From JAFGJQ01 sp964586145 (GTDB lineage Bacteria; Planctomycetota; Phycisphaerae; UBA1845), in assembly GCA_964586145.1 (NCBI GenBank), contig CAZPHH010000024.1, positions 1 through 54,342 of the forward strand: 54,342 nucleotides of DNA. Reading direction: 5' to 3'. Below the pieces are notes generated by a model. That model saw nothing but the letters and a program-made list of their open reading frames with translations. It did no database searches and had not been told where the DNA came from. How positions within the stretch are numbered: the first letter of the stretch is position 1; each line of letters opens with the position of its first letter. This document shows, piece after piece, positions 17,942 through 26,410 of this stretch. The position numbers and the translations under genes are program-made.

Positions 17942-19101
17942 CGCAGATGCGAAGACAACCCGACCGGCCCCGGTTGTGCCTGGTCTCCCATGCGGCGTAC
18001 GGCGCCATGACCGGCGGCACGACCGGGCACATCGGCGGCGTGGAGCGCCAGACGAGCTTCACCGCCCGGTGGTTCGCGGCGCGGGGTTATCCAACGAGCC
18101 TGGTGACCTGGGGCGAAGGACCGGTGGAAGACGAATGGGTCGACGGCGTGCAGATCATCAAGGTCTGCCCCCGAGGCGCCGGCGTGCCCGGCCTGCGGTT
18201 CTTCCATCCGCGATGGACCAGCCTGCGGACGGCCCTTGGCCGGGCGGATGCCGACGTGTGCTATCAGAACTGTGCCGAGGAGGTCACCGGCCAGGTCGCC
18301 CTGTGGTGCCGCCGGTATGGCCGGCCGTTCGTGTACTCCGTGGCGTCGCAGGCGGACTGCGATCCACGCCTGCCCACGCTGCGGCGGCGGCGGGAGCGGA
18401 TTCTGTACCGCTATGGCCTGCGGCATGCGGATCAGGTGATCGTGCAGACCCGGACGCAGCAGCGGATGTTGCGAGAGGGATTTGGACGGGAATCTGTGGT
18501 GATTCCGATGCCGTGTTCGGGCCCGTCTGATGCGGAGTTCGTGGAGCCCGACCCGCCGGCGGAGGGGCGGTTTCGGGTGTTGTGGGTTGGCCGGATCTGT
18601 CGCGAGAAGCGTCCGGATCGGCTTCTGGATCTGGCGGCGGCGCTGCCCGAACTGGTGTTCGACGTGGCCGGTCCGTTCGGGGAGGATGCGTATTCGCAGT
18701 CCGTGCGCCAGCGCGCCGCCCTGTTAGGCAACGTGACCGTTCACGGCGGTGTGAATCGCGACCGGATGCCCGACTTTTACCGCGGTGCGGGTTGCTTGTG
18801 CTGCACCTCGGACGTGGAGGGGTTTCCCAACACGTTTCTGGAGGCGTGGAGCCACGGTCTGCCCGTAGTCACGACGTTTGATCCGGACGGCCTGGTGGCC
18901 GAGCACGGGCTTGGGTTCCCGGCGCGTGATGTGCCGTCGCTAGCGGCGGCGCTGCGGGCGTTGGCGACGGATCTGGGGGCGTGGCGGACGGCTTCGCGGA
19001 ATGGGCGGCGGTATTACGTGGAGAACCACAGGGTGGACGTGGTTCTGCCGCGGTTTGAAGAGGTTTTCATCAACGTCGTGCGGCAGGCGGGACGATCATG
19101 A
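17938..19101 (+). CDS. GT4-type glycosyltransferase
   Basis: 387 aa from the ATG at 17938 (ATGA overlap). GT-B fold: the N-terminal domain has the GGVERQ acceptor-side loop (about residues 30-35). The C-terminal nucleotide-binding domain begins FRVLWVGRICREKRPDRLLD (about 205-224) and ends with CCTSDVEGFPNTFLEAWSHG, which contains the ExxxxxxxxxE-type element of GT4 enzymes. It is cytoplasmic or membrane-associated and adds one sugar of the repeat unit; donor and acceptor cannot be read from sequence. Confidence 0.92.
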   Translation: MTQMRRQPDRPRLCLVSHAAYGAMTGGTTGHIGGVERQTSFTARWFAARGYPTSLVTWGEGPVEDEWVDGVQIIKVCPRGAGVPGLRFFHPRWTSLRTALGRADADVCYQNCAEEVTGQVALWCRRYGRPFVYSVASQADCDPRLPTLRRRRERILYRYGLRHADQVIVQTRTQQRMLREGFGRESVVIPMPCSGPSDAEFVEPDPPAEGRFRVLWVGRICREKRPDRLLDLAAALPELVFDVAGPFGEDAYSQSVRQRAALLGNVTVHGGVNRDRMPDFYRGAGCLCCTSDVEGFPNTFLEAWSHGLPVVTTFDPDGLVAEHGLGFPARDVPSLAAALRALATDLGAWRTASRNGRRYYVENHRVDVVLPRFEEVFINVVRQAGRS

Positions 19102-20255
19102 CAGAGATGCCCGGCAAACTGAAGACCGCTATCGTCACGTCGTTTCCGCGGGACCCGTCGCGTCCGCACGGCGGCGTGGAGGCCGTCAGCGTGAACCTGG
19201 TTCGCGCCCTGGCCCGGCTGGACGACCTGGAAATACATGTGGTAACGACCGATCGCGCCTGCACGGCGACGACACGGGAGGCGTTTGAGGGTGCGACCCT
19301 GCACCGCCTCCCGTGGGAGGGCCGAAACGTGCTGACGCACGTGGTGGGGCCCGGGCGGCGGCGGCTGAGGAACTTCCTGGCGGACCTGACGCCCGACGTG
19401 ATCCACGCGCACGATTTCTACGGCGCCATGGTCAGAGGCTTGCCGATTCCGCGGGTCTTCACGATTCATGGGTTTATCCACGCCGATACGCGGGAGGCGC
19501 GGGGGCGGTTCTTCCGCCTTCGTTCGCGGATGTGGAAGCGGGTGGAACTGGCGGGCTGGGCCGATCAACCGCACATTGTGTCCATCAGCCCGTACGTTCG
19601 CGAGCGGCTGGCGGGCATTGCCACCGGCGTCATCCACGATGTCGACAATCCCATTGCCGAGGGGTTCTTTCGGGTTTTGCGAAAGGAGCGGAAGGGAACG
19701 CTGTTCTGCGCGGCGTTGATCTGTCCGCGAAAGAACACGCTCGGGCTGGTGGAGGCGTTTGGGCGGCTGGTTGCCGACGGAGCGGACGCGCGGCTGCGCC
19801 TGGCCGGTCGTCCCATTGATGAGGCGTACCATCGCCGCGTGCAGGCCCGCAGCGAAGAGCTGGGCGTGCAGGACCGGGTGGACTGGTTGGGTGGCATTGC
19901 GGTTGCACAGGTGCAGGAGGAACTGGCGGCGGCCAGCGCGTTTGTTCTGCCGTCGTTTGAGGAGGGCTCGCCGATGGGCGTCGAGGAGGCGATGGCCGTC
20001 GGTGTGCCGGTGGTCACGTCGAACCGCTGCGGCATGCCGTACATGGTGCGTCACGGGGAATCGGGCTTTCTGATTGATCCGCATTCTTCGCAAGATATTG
20101 CCTGGCGGCTGGGCGAATTGTTGCAGGATGACGCGCTGCGCGAGCGCATGGGCGGCTTGGGCCGGCGAATCGCCGAGGAACGGTTTCATCCGGATCGTGT
20201 CGCCCGCCAGACGCGTGACGTGTACCGCGAGGCGGTTCGGGGGCACGGCCGATGA
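19098..20255 (+). CDS. GT4-type glycosyltransferase
   Basis: 385 aa from the ATG at 19098 (ATGA overlap). The N-terminal domain has PHGGVEAVSVNLVRAL (about 17-32), then DVIHAHDFYGAM and TIHGFIH. The C-terminal domain has CAALICPRKNTLGLVEAF and FVLPSFEEGSPMGVEEAMAVG, the donor phosphate/sugar-binding element. It resembles its upstream neighbour in architecture but not closely in sequence, so I do not treat them as a recent tandem duplication. It likely adds another sugar of the repeat. Confidence 0.92.
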   Translation: MTEMPGKLKTAIVTSFPRDPSRPHGGVEAVSVNLVRALARLDDLEIHVVTTDRACTATTREAFEGATLHRLPWEGRNVLTHVVGPGRRRLRNFLADLTPDVIHAHDFYGAMVRGLPIPRVFTIHGFIHADTREARGRFFRLRSRMWKRVELAGWADQPHIVSISPYVRERLAGIATGVIHDVDNPIAEGFFRVLRKERKGTLFCAALICPRKNTLGLVEAFGRLVADGADARLRLAGRPIDEAYHRRVQARSEELGVQDRVDWLGGIAVAQVQEELAAASAFVLPSFEEGSPMGVEEAMAVGVPVVTSNRCGMPYMVRHGESGFLIDPHSSQDIAWRLGELLQDDALRERMGGLGRRIAEERFHPDRVARQTRDVYREAVRGHGR

Positions 20256-21472
20256 GCGGCCCCGACGTGCAGTTGCGCCGGCTGCCGTACCCGTATCGGG
20301 CCATGCTGGCCATCTGTTCCGACCTTGACGAGACGCCCGACCGTCGTGCGTACTGGGAGATTGCGCGGTTTCTGAACACCACCCAGGACACGCCGATGGG
20401 CCGCGGCGTCGGGCTGGAGGTGGGCAACACCATCTATTTCGACATGCCGCCGGGCCAATTCTCGTACTGGAACACCGATGATGCGGGCCGGGCAATGGTT
20501 CAGGCGTTGATTCGCAGCGGGCACATCGACTGCCTGCATTCCTTCGGCGACCTGGTGACCACTCGGGCGCACGCGGCGCGCTGCCTGGATGAGCTCACGC
20601 GGCACGACTGCTATCTGAAAGTCTGGATCGACCACGCGGTGGCCCCCACCAACCTCGACCCCGACATCATGAAAGGGCACGGCGATGAACCCGGCCATGC
20701 GGCCTATCACGCCGACCTGACGGTGCAGTACGGTGCGCGTTTCGTGTGCCGCGGGCGGGTGACGAGCGTCATCGGGCAGGACGTGCCGCCGCAGTTCGGC
20801 GGGTTGTTCCAGGTGAGTCACCCCGTCGCTTCCCTGCGCACCCTGGCCAAGGAGCGGGTGAAACACCGGCTTGCCCGGCAGGGGAACGCCAAGTATGCCA
20901 TGCACGCCCCCAACCGTGTGACGCGGCCGGTGCGCCTGCGCGACGGGACGCCGGCCACCGAGTTCATCCGTTGCAACCCGCACTGGGGCGGCGTGAGTTC
21001 GTGCGACACGGGTCGGGCGATCGGACAGATCCTGACCGCGGGCGTTTTGCGCCGGCTGGTGCAGCGGGAGGGGGTTTGCATTCTGTATACGCACCTAGGC
21101 AAGGTGGACGATCCGCGAGTACCGTTTGGCCCATCCGCGGTGGCCGGCTTTCGGCGACTGGCGGAGGCGCGGGACGGGGGCAGCATTCTCGTGTGTACCA
21201 CGCGGCGGCTGCTGGGCTACCAGGCCGCCCGCGACGCCCTGCGGTTTACGGCCCGTCATGAGGCGGATACGGTGATCATCGAGGCGGAAGGGGATTGGCA
21301 GGCGGCGCCGTTTGCCTGTGCCGGTCTGAGTTTCTATGTGCCGCACGAGGCGGATTGTCGCCTGTTGATCAACGGCCGGAGCGTGGAGAATGTGCGGCGG
21401 AACCCGACGGACCATACCGGCCGGGGAAGCGTTTCGGTTCCGTGGCCGTCGCTGGAGTTTCCCAGCTTGTGA
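20252..21472 (+). CDS. Uncharacterised protein, possibly polysaccharide-deacetylase-like (NodB fold)
   Basis: 406 aa, start at ATG 20252 (ATGA overlap). I do not recognise the family with certainty. A strand ending AICSDLDET (about residues 23-31) could be the Asp-bearing first motif of NodB-type deacetylases. A later CLHSFGD (about 93-99) and VWIDHA resemble the His-bearing strands. CILYTHLGKVDD (about 277) resembles the late TH motif. The C-terminal 90 aa look like a small beta-rich accessory domain. No signal peptide is evident. Wedged between GT4 genes, it probably modifies a sugar of the polymer or its precursor, but this is inference. Confidence 0.6.
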   Translation: MSGPDVQLRRLPYPYRAMLAICSDLDETPDRRAYWEIARFLNTTQDTPMGRGVGLEVGNTIYFDMPPGQFSYWNTDDAGRAMVQALIRSGHIDCLHSFGDLVTTRAHAARCLDELTRHDCYLKVWIDHAVAPTNLDPDIMKGHGDEPGHAAYHADLTVQYGARFVCRGRVTSVIGQDVPPQFGGLFQVSHPVASLRTLAKERVKHRLARQGNAKYAMHAPNRVTRPVRLRDGTPATEFIRCNPHWGGVSSCDTGRAIGQILTAGVLRRLVQREGVCILYTHLGKVDDPRVPFGPSAVAGFRRLAEARDGGSILVCTTRRLLGYQAARDALRFTARHEADTVIIEAEGDWQAAPFACAGLSFYVPHEADCRLLINGRSVENVRRNPTDHTGRGSVSVPWPSLEFPSL

Positions 21473-23940
21473 CCCAGAGTTGGAGCCCATCTTCCACCGA
21501 GTCCGTCCGGGAGCGTCCGGCCGTGCAGAGTCGGCGTCTTCGAGCTGCCGCCTGCCAGCCGGCTGCCGTTCGGGGCGTGGTGTGGCTGCTGTGTCACACA
21601 GTTGTGGCAGCAGTCAACGTGTGCGTGAGCGTGTGTCTGGCTTGGCGGGGACCGCGTCGGCCGGCCGCGACGAAGCGGCCCGCGCGGATCGTCGTGACCG
21701 GCGCCTTCGTTGCGGACAACTGGGCCGCAGCGCTGCTCCAGCCGCCGGCGCTGTCGCCGCGCAGTGCGCACGTTTGGGCGGTTTCGGATCGCCCGATGGC
21801 CCCTATCCCCAACGTCACCTTCGTCAGTCCGCCCGAATGGCTTGTGCGCGTGGTCGGGCGGGTCCCGGCCCGCTCGGTGATGTTCGCCCTGACCTGCCTG
21901 GCGCGCCGAGCCGATCTGGTTGGGGGGTACCATCTGCTTGTGAATGGCTTGCTCGCGTTGGTGATCGCGAGAGTGCTGGGGGCCGCCGCGATGTACGTCA
22001 GCGTGGGCGGCTGGTCGGAGTTTCTGGCGGGCGGGGCATACAGCGGGCACGTGCTCTTCGGACGCCTGGGTCGGGAGGATCGGTCCCTGGAGCGAGCGAT
22101 GCTCCGGGCGATCCGCGGCTTTGACCTGACCGTGACCATGGGTTCGCAAGCATGCACGCTTTTCGGCGGGCTGGGTGTTCCTCGTGTGGCCGTCCTGCCG
22201 GGCGGTATCGACGCGACTCGGTTTCGCCGGGACACCGAAGACCCGCCGAAGGATATCGATGTGGTTGTGGTGGCTCGGTTGGACGCCGTCAAGCGCCTGG
22301 ATGTTTTTCTCCGGGTGGTGGCGGAAGTCGCCCGGCGTGTGCCGTCGGTCTCCGCGGCCATCGTCGGTACCGGACCGGGCCTGCACGACCTTCAGCGGCT
22401 GGCGGACGAACTGGGCCTGCGTGACCGCGTGACTCTCGCCGGGTACCAGCCGGACATCGCGGCGTGGCTGCGACGCGCAAAGGTGTTCCTGCTGACCTCC
22501 GATTCCGAAGGTCTTCCGCTGTCCGTTCTGGAGGCCATGACCTTCGGGCTGCCCGCGGTCGTGTCGGACGTGGGAGAGCTGCGGGATTGTGTGCGCGACG
22601 GATTCAACGGCTGCCGGGTTCCCGCAGGTGACGTGAGTGGGTATGCCGAATGCGTGGCGTCGCTGCTGCTGGATGAGCCGAGGCGTCGGCGCTCGGCGCA
22701 CGAGGCCATGCGCACGGCTCGGGAATACGACGTCCACACCATGTCGGCGCGCTGGAGCCGGGTCCTGGCGGACCTGGGCTTTGCGGCGGGCCGGCGGACC
22801 CCCATTCCCAACTGGGGACGGGTTCTGGACGCCGGAGCAGAGGCGTGGACGTTTTTCCTGAACGACGCTTCGCCTCAGGAAAGGCCGGGTGTGGAGCTGC
22901 TCCTCCTGGGTGATGTTGCCCTGGCCGCGGGCGTGGCGAATGTGATGGATCTGCATGGGGTGGGGTTTCCGTTCGAGCGGTTGCCGGCGGAGTTTCTTGG
23001 CGCGGACTTCGTCTGCTTCAACCTAGAATGCTGCCTCTCCGACCGAGGGGCGCTGTGGGAGCCGAAGCCGATCCACTTCCGCGGGAAGGCGGAGCACCTG
23101 GACCTGTTCAAGTCGGTCCGCGGTCGACTCATTGCCAACGTGGCGAATAATCATTTCCTCGATTACGGCGAGGAGGCGGCCCTCGATACGCTGGCCGCGC
23201 TGCGCGATCGCGGAATGGCCTGTATCGGCGCGGTTGGAGAGGCGGCGGAGCCGCAGCCGCTTGTGCTCGATACGCCGGCCGGTCGGGTGGGGTTGCTGGC
23301 GTTTTCGCCCGCCGCTCATGGGTTGCCGGGCGACGCACGGGTGAACCTCGTCCGCCCCGGAGTGGAGATGGCGGCTGCGCAGGTGGCCGCGGCCCGTGGA
23401 ACCGTGGACGTTCTGATCGTCTGCGTGCATCAGGGTGTCGAGTACACGTTGCACGTGGACCGACGCAGCCGCACGACGGCGCAACGTCTGGTGGACGCGG
23501 GCGCCGACTGCGTGATCGGGCATCACACGCACGTCATTCAGCCGCTGGAACTGTACGGCCGGGGTCTGATCTGCCACGGAATCGGCAATTTCCTGATCGA
23601 CGTCGATCCGCGGCGTCGGCCCCATGCGGCGCAGACGCTGGCCGTGCGTGTGACTGTACGTGGTGGTGAAATCGAACGTGTGTGCCTGGAGCCGTTTGAA
23701 ATCACCCCGCGTTTGCAGCCGGTGCCACTAGAGGGCGAGGCGCGGAGGGTGCTGGCGCGCTCGCTGGCCGTTCGGTCGCAACGGCTGACCGGCTCTGTGG
23801 GCACGTTGCGTAATGATCTCGGCGCAGGGCTCGCGTGGTCGCTCGACAAGGCGGCGGCCGTGGCGGACATGGTCCGCCGGCGCGGGTTGATAACGGCGAT
23901 TCGCTATTATGGTCGGCGTGTGACGGGCCGATCGGGTTGA
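21469..23940 (+). CDS. Fusion: GT4 glycosyltransferase + CapA/PgsA-like metallophosphatase domain
   Basis: 823 aa from the GTG at 21469 (GTGA overlap with the previous stop). After a hydrophobic N-terminal segment (about 28-55), residues about 60-440 form a GT4 domain with VVVARLDAVKRLDVF, VTLAGYQPD and LTSDSEGLPLSVLEAM. Residues about 478-745 form a CapA (PGA_cap) domain with ELLLLGDVALAAG, FVCFNLECCLS, NVANNHFLDYG, HQGVEY, GADCVIGHHTHV and CHGIGNFLID, all expected metal-site motifs of the calcineurin-like fold. CapA proteins take part in capsule or poly-gamma-glutamate assembly, usually as separate proteins. No stop or frame break separates the two domains. Confidence 0.88.
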   Translation: MTQSWSPSSTESVRERPAVQSRRLRAAACQPAAVRGVVWLLCHTVVAAVNVCVSVCLAWRGPRRPAATKRPARIVVTGAFVADNWAAALLQPPALSPRSAHVWAVSDRPMAPIPNVTFVSPPEWLVRVVGRVPARSVMFALTCLARRADLVGGYHLLVNGLLALVIARVLGAAAMYVSVGGWSEFLAGGAYSGHVLFGRLGREDRSLERAMLRAIRGFDLTVTMGSQACTLFGGLGVPRVAVLPGGIDATRFRRDTEDPPKDIDVVVVARLDAVKRLDVFLRVVAEVARRVPSVSAAIVGTGPGLHDLQRLADELGLRDRVTLAGYQPDIAAWLRRAKVFLLTSDSEGLPLSVLEAMTFGLPAVVSDVGELRDCVRDGFNGCRVPAGDVSGYAECVASLLLDEPRRRRSAHEAMRTAREYDVHTMSARWSRVLADLGFAAGRRTPIPNWGRVLDAGAEAWTFFLNDASPQERPGVELLLLGDVALAAGVANVMDLHGVGFPFERLPAEFLGADFVCFNLECCLSDRGALWEPKPIHFRGKAEHLDLFKSVRGRLIANVANNHFLDYGEEAALDTLAALRDRGMACIGAVGEAAEPQPLVLDTPAGRVGLLAFSPAAHGLPGDARVNLVRPGVEMAAAQVAAARGTVDVLIVCVHQGVEYTLHVDRRSRTTAQRLVDAGADCVIGHHTHVIQPLELYGRGLICHGIGNFLIDVDPRRRPHAAQTLAVRVTVRGGEIERVCLEPFEITPRLQPVPLEGEARRVLARSLAVRSQRLTGSVGTLRNDLGAGLAWSLDKAAAVADMVRRRGLITAIRYYGRRVTGRSG

Positions 23941-23953
23941 CGGGAAGGTTGCC

Positions 23954-25363
23954 GTGCAGAAGGCGTTTTCAGCCAGGAACCTGTGGGAACGGTCGCCGCG
24001 GATCGTGCGGCGCGTGGCGGGCGGTGCGCTGGGGATTGTGCCGCTGTCCGTTCTGCTGGGCGCGGCCTTCCGGCGTCATCGGCGATGGGTGCGGGAGTCG
24101 GAACGCTGGACGGTGGACCAGGTGCGCGACTATCAGTTGGACGCCGTTCGCCGCGTCCTCCGGCTTGCGTATGAGAACACCGCGTACTACCGGCGCACAT
24201 TCGATGCGGCCGGGTTCCACCCGGGATGGCTTCACCGGCTGGATGATCTCCAGAAACTTCCGACGACGGATAAGGGTACGCTTCGCGGCCACCTCCGCGA
24301 AATGTGTACGCGGCCGGCCACTGGTGCGGATGTGGACTGCGTCACGACCGGCGGCACCGGCGGTGAGCCGTTGGGCTTCTACATCGGCCGCGATCGATCC
24401 GCCATCGAGTATGCTCATCTGGTTACGGCCTGGGAGCGCGCGGGCTACCGGTTGGGGATGCCGATGGCCGTGTTCCGCGGAAGAGTGGTCGAGCCCGATG
24501 CCGCCGGTCTGCGTCACGAGTATGACCCCTTGTTGCGTCATCACTACTACTCGAACTTCCACATGACCGACGAGAACATGCACCGGTACATCGAGCATGT
24601 GAGCACCATCGGCCCCTGCGTGCTGCACGTGTACCCATCGTCCATCGCCGCCCTCACGCGCTTTCTAATGCGAACCGGTCGACCTGCACCGGCCAACGCG
24701 CGCGCGATTATTGCCGAGTCGGAGATCGTGTATCCCGAGCAACGGCGACTGGCAGAGGACGTTTTCGGCTGCCGGTTCTTCTCCGGCTACGGTCACACCG
24801 AGAAAGTAGTGGCCTCGGCGGAATGCGAGCAGTCGACGGACCAGCACGTTTTTCCGACGTACGGGTACTTTGAGTTGCTGGACCCCGAAGGCCGCCCGAT
24901 TGCCACGCCGGGCCGGATGGGTGAGATTGCGGGCACGGGGTTCATCAACACCGTTGTGCCGTTCATCCGGTATCGGACGGGCGATTACGCGACGTACGTT
25001 TCAGATCGCTGCGGCGCCTGCGGTCGTGCCCATGTGTGCGTTCGCGACATCGCCGGCCATCGCACGCAGGAGGTCCTGGTGGCGGCCGACGGGGCTCGCA
25101 TCTCCTGGACTGCCCTGAACATGCACGACAACACGTTTGACCGCGTGCGGCAGGTGCAGTTCTTCCAAGATACGCCCGGCCGGGCGGTGCTCCGGGTGGT
25201 CGCGGCCGAAGGATTCAGCGAGGCTGACCGGCGGCGGATTCAGGAGGGCCTGGGCCGCAAGTTCGACAACCGGCTGGCGTTTGCCGTGGAACTCGTGGAC
25301 GCCATCCCGCTGACGGGGCGGGGGAAGGCCATCTACGTGGATCAGCGTCTTCCGGTGGAGTGA
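23954..25363 (+). CDS. CapK/PaaK-like adenylate-forming enzyme
   Basis: 469 aa, GTG start at 23954 with GGGAAGG 6 nt upstream. Member of the phenylacetate-CoA-ligase-like ANL family. The ATP-binding loop is TTGGTGGEPLGFYIG (about 133-147). Later motifs are SGYGHTEKVVAS (about 277) and YRTGDYATY (about 338). A CGACGR segment at about 355-360 looks like the zinc-knuckle element seen in this subgroup. A C-terminal LTGRGKAIYVDQ holds the conserved Gly-Lys. CapK-type members occur in capsule and EPS loci, where they probably activate an acid (amino acid or acyl group) for attachment to the polymer. The substrate is unknown. Confidence 0.85.
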   Translation: MQKAFSARNLWERSPRIVRRVAGGALGIVPLSVLLGAAFRRHRRWVRESERWTVDQVRDYQLDAVRRVLRLAYENTAYYRRTFDAAGFHPGWLHRLDDLQKLPTTDKGTLRGHLREMCTRPATGADVDCVTTGGTGGEPLGFYIGRDRSAIEYAHLVTAWERAGYRLGMPMAVFRGRVVEPDAAGLRHEYDPLLRHHYYSNFHMTDENMHRYIEHVSTIGPCVLHVYPSSIAALTRFLMRTGRPAPANARAIIAESEIVYPEQRRLAEDVFGCRFFSGYGHTEKVVASAECEQSTDQHVFPTYGYFELLDPEGRPIATPGRMGEIAGTGFINTVVPFIRYRTGDYATYVSDRCGACGRAHVCVRDIAGHRTQEVLVAADGARISWTALNMHDNTFDRVRQVQFFQDTPGRAVLRVVAAEGFSEADRRRIQEGLGRKFDNRLAFAVELVDAIPLTGRGKAIYVDQRLPVE

Positions 25364-25366
25364 CCG

Positions 25367-26323
25367 ATGCCGCAGCCAGAATCAACTCGCGATCCTGCCG
25401 TGTCGGTCGTCATCCCGGCCTACAACGCCGAGTCGTGCGTCGGTCGGGCCATCCGCAGCGTGCTGGTGCAGACGCATCCCGTCCGGGAGATCATCGTGGT
25501 GGACGACGGGTCGCGGGACGCGACGCGGGCCGTCGTTCAGGAGTTCGGCGTACCGGTTCGATACATTCACCAGGTCAACGCGGGTGTCTCCGCCGCTCGG
25601 AATCACGGCATTCGGGAAGCGGTTGGGGAGTGGATCGCGTTTCTGGACGCGGATGACGAGTGGCTGCCGGACAAGCTGGGCCGTCAGGTGGAGTTGCTGA
25701 AGGCCAGGCCGGACTTGCGCTGGTGCGGCTGCAGCCCCGCCTATGTACGGGGCGGGGAGGCGACACCGGCCGAGGTCCCCGCATCCCTGCACGAGACCCT
25801 GCGCGAGGCCGGTGCCATTCCGTTTTTTGAGGGCCTGCGGCGGGGCCTCGTCTTCCAGACCAGCGGTGTTGTGGTGGAGGGAACGGTCCTGGCGGAGGCG
25901 GGGGGGTTCGATGAGTCGCTCCGGGTGAACGAAGACCGGGACCTCTGGTGGCGGATCGCGTTTCGGTATCCGTCGGTCGGGTATTGCCCGCAGGTGTCGT
26001 ATCATTTCGTCTTGGATCAGGCGGACAGCCTGACGAAGCAGGTCCACGACCGGAGCCCGCACGTGCAGTCGCTGTGCCGTCACCTTCGCGATGCGGAGTC
26101 GGCCCGGGCTGATGTTCGTAGCGCGTTCCGTTCCTATGCCCGAAAGCTCGCCCTGGACTACCTGGTCCGCGCGGCCGTCCGGGAGATCACGATCGGCGCC
26201 GATGCCCGTGACGAGTTGCTGCGGCATTTCCCCCTCCGCACGAGCGAACGAGTTCTGCTGGGGGCCGTGCGCTTGCTGCCCCGTTCCCTCGCGATCCGCA
26301 TCGTGCGCCGGTTCAGCCTGTGA
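25367..26323 (+). CDS. GT2 family glycosyltransferase
   Basis: 318 aa, ATG 3 nt after the CapK stop. GT-A fold: VVIPAYNAESCVGRAIRSVL, EIIVVDDGSRDATR, VSAARNHGI and the DXD motif in IAFLDADDEW (about 87-96). The second half has a GGFDESLRVNEDRDLWWRI element. No C-terminal membrane helices are seen. Likely adds one sugar of the EPS repeat using a nucleotide sugar. Confidence 0.93.
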   Translation: MPQPESTRDPAVSVVIPAYNAESCVGRAIRSVLVQTHPVREIIVVDDGSRDATRAVVQEFGVPVRYIHQVNAGVSAARNHGIREAVGEWIAFLDADDEWLPDKLGRQVELLKARPDLRWCGCSPAYVRGGEATPAEVPASLHETLREAGAIPFFEGLRRGLVFQTSGVVVEGTVLAEAGGFDESLRVNEDRDLWWRIAFRYPSVGYCPQVSYHFVLDQADSLTKQVHDRSPHVQSLCRHLRDAESARADVRSAFRSYARKLALDYLVRAAVREITIGADARDELLRHFPLRTSERVLLGAVRLLPRSLAIRIVRRFSL

Positions 26324-26410
26324 ACCACGGCGCGGCTGCGTTTACACGGGTTGTCGTGTCTGTTAGGCTCACCGCTTCGATCGCGGTTTGGGGACAGGCT
26401 GCCGGAGCAG

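Noticed and set aside
17938..20255. Adjacent GT4 genes as a recent tandem duplication
   Set aside because: They share only the family motifs; the rest of the sequences differ in length and content.
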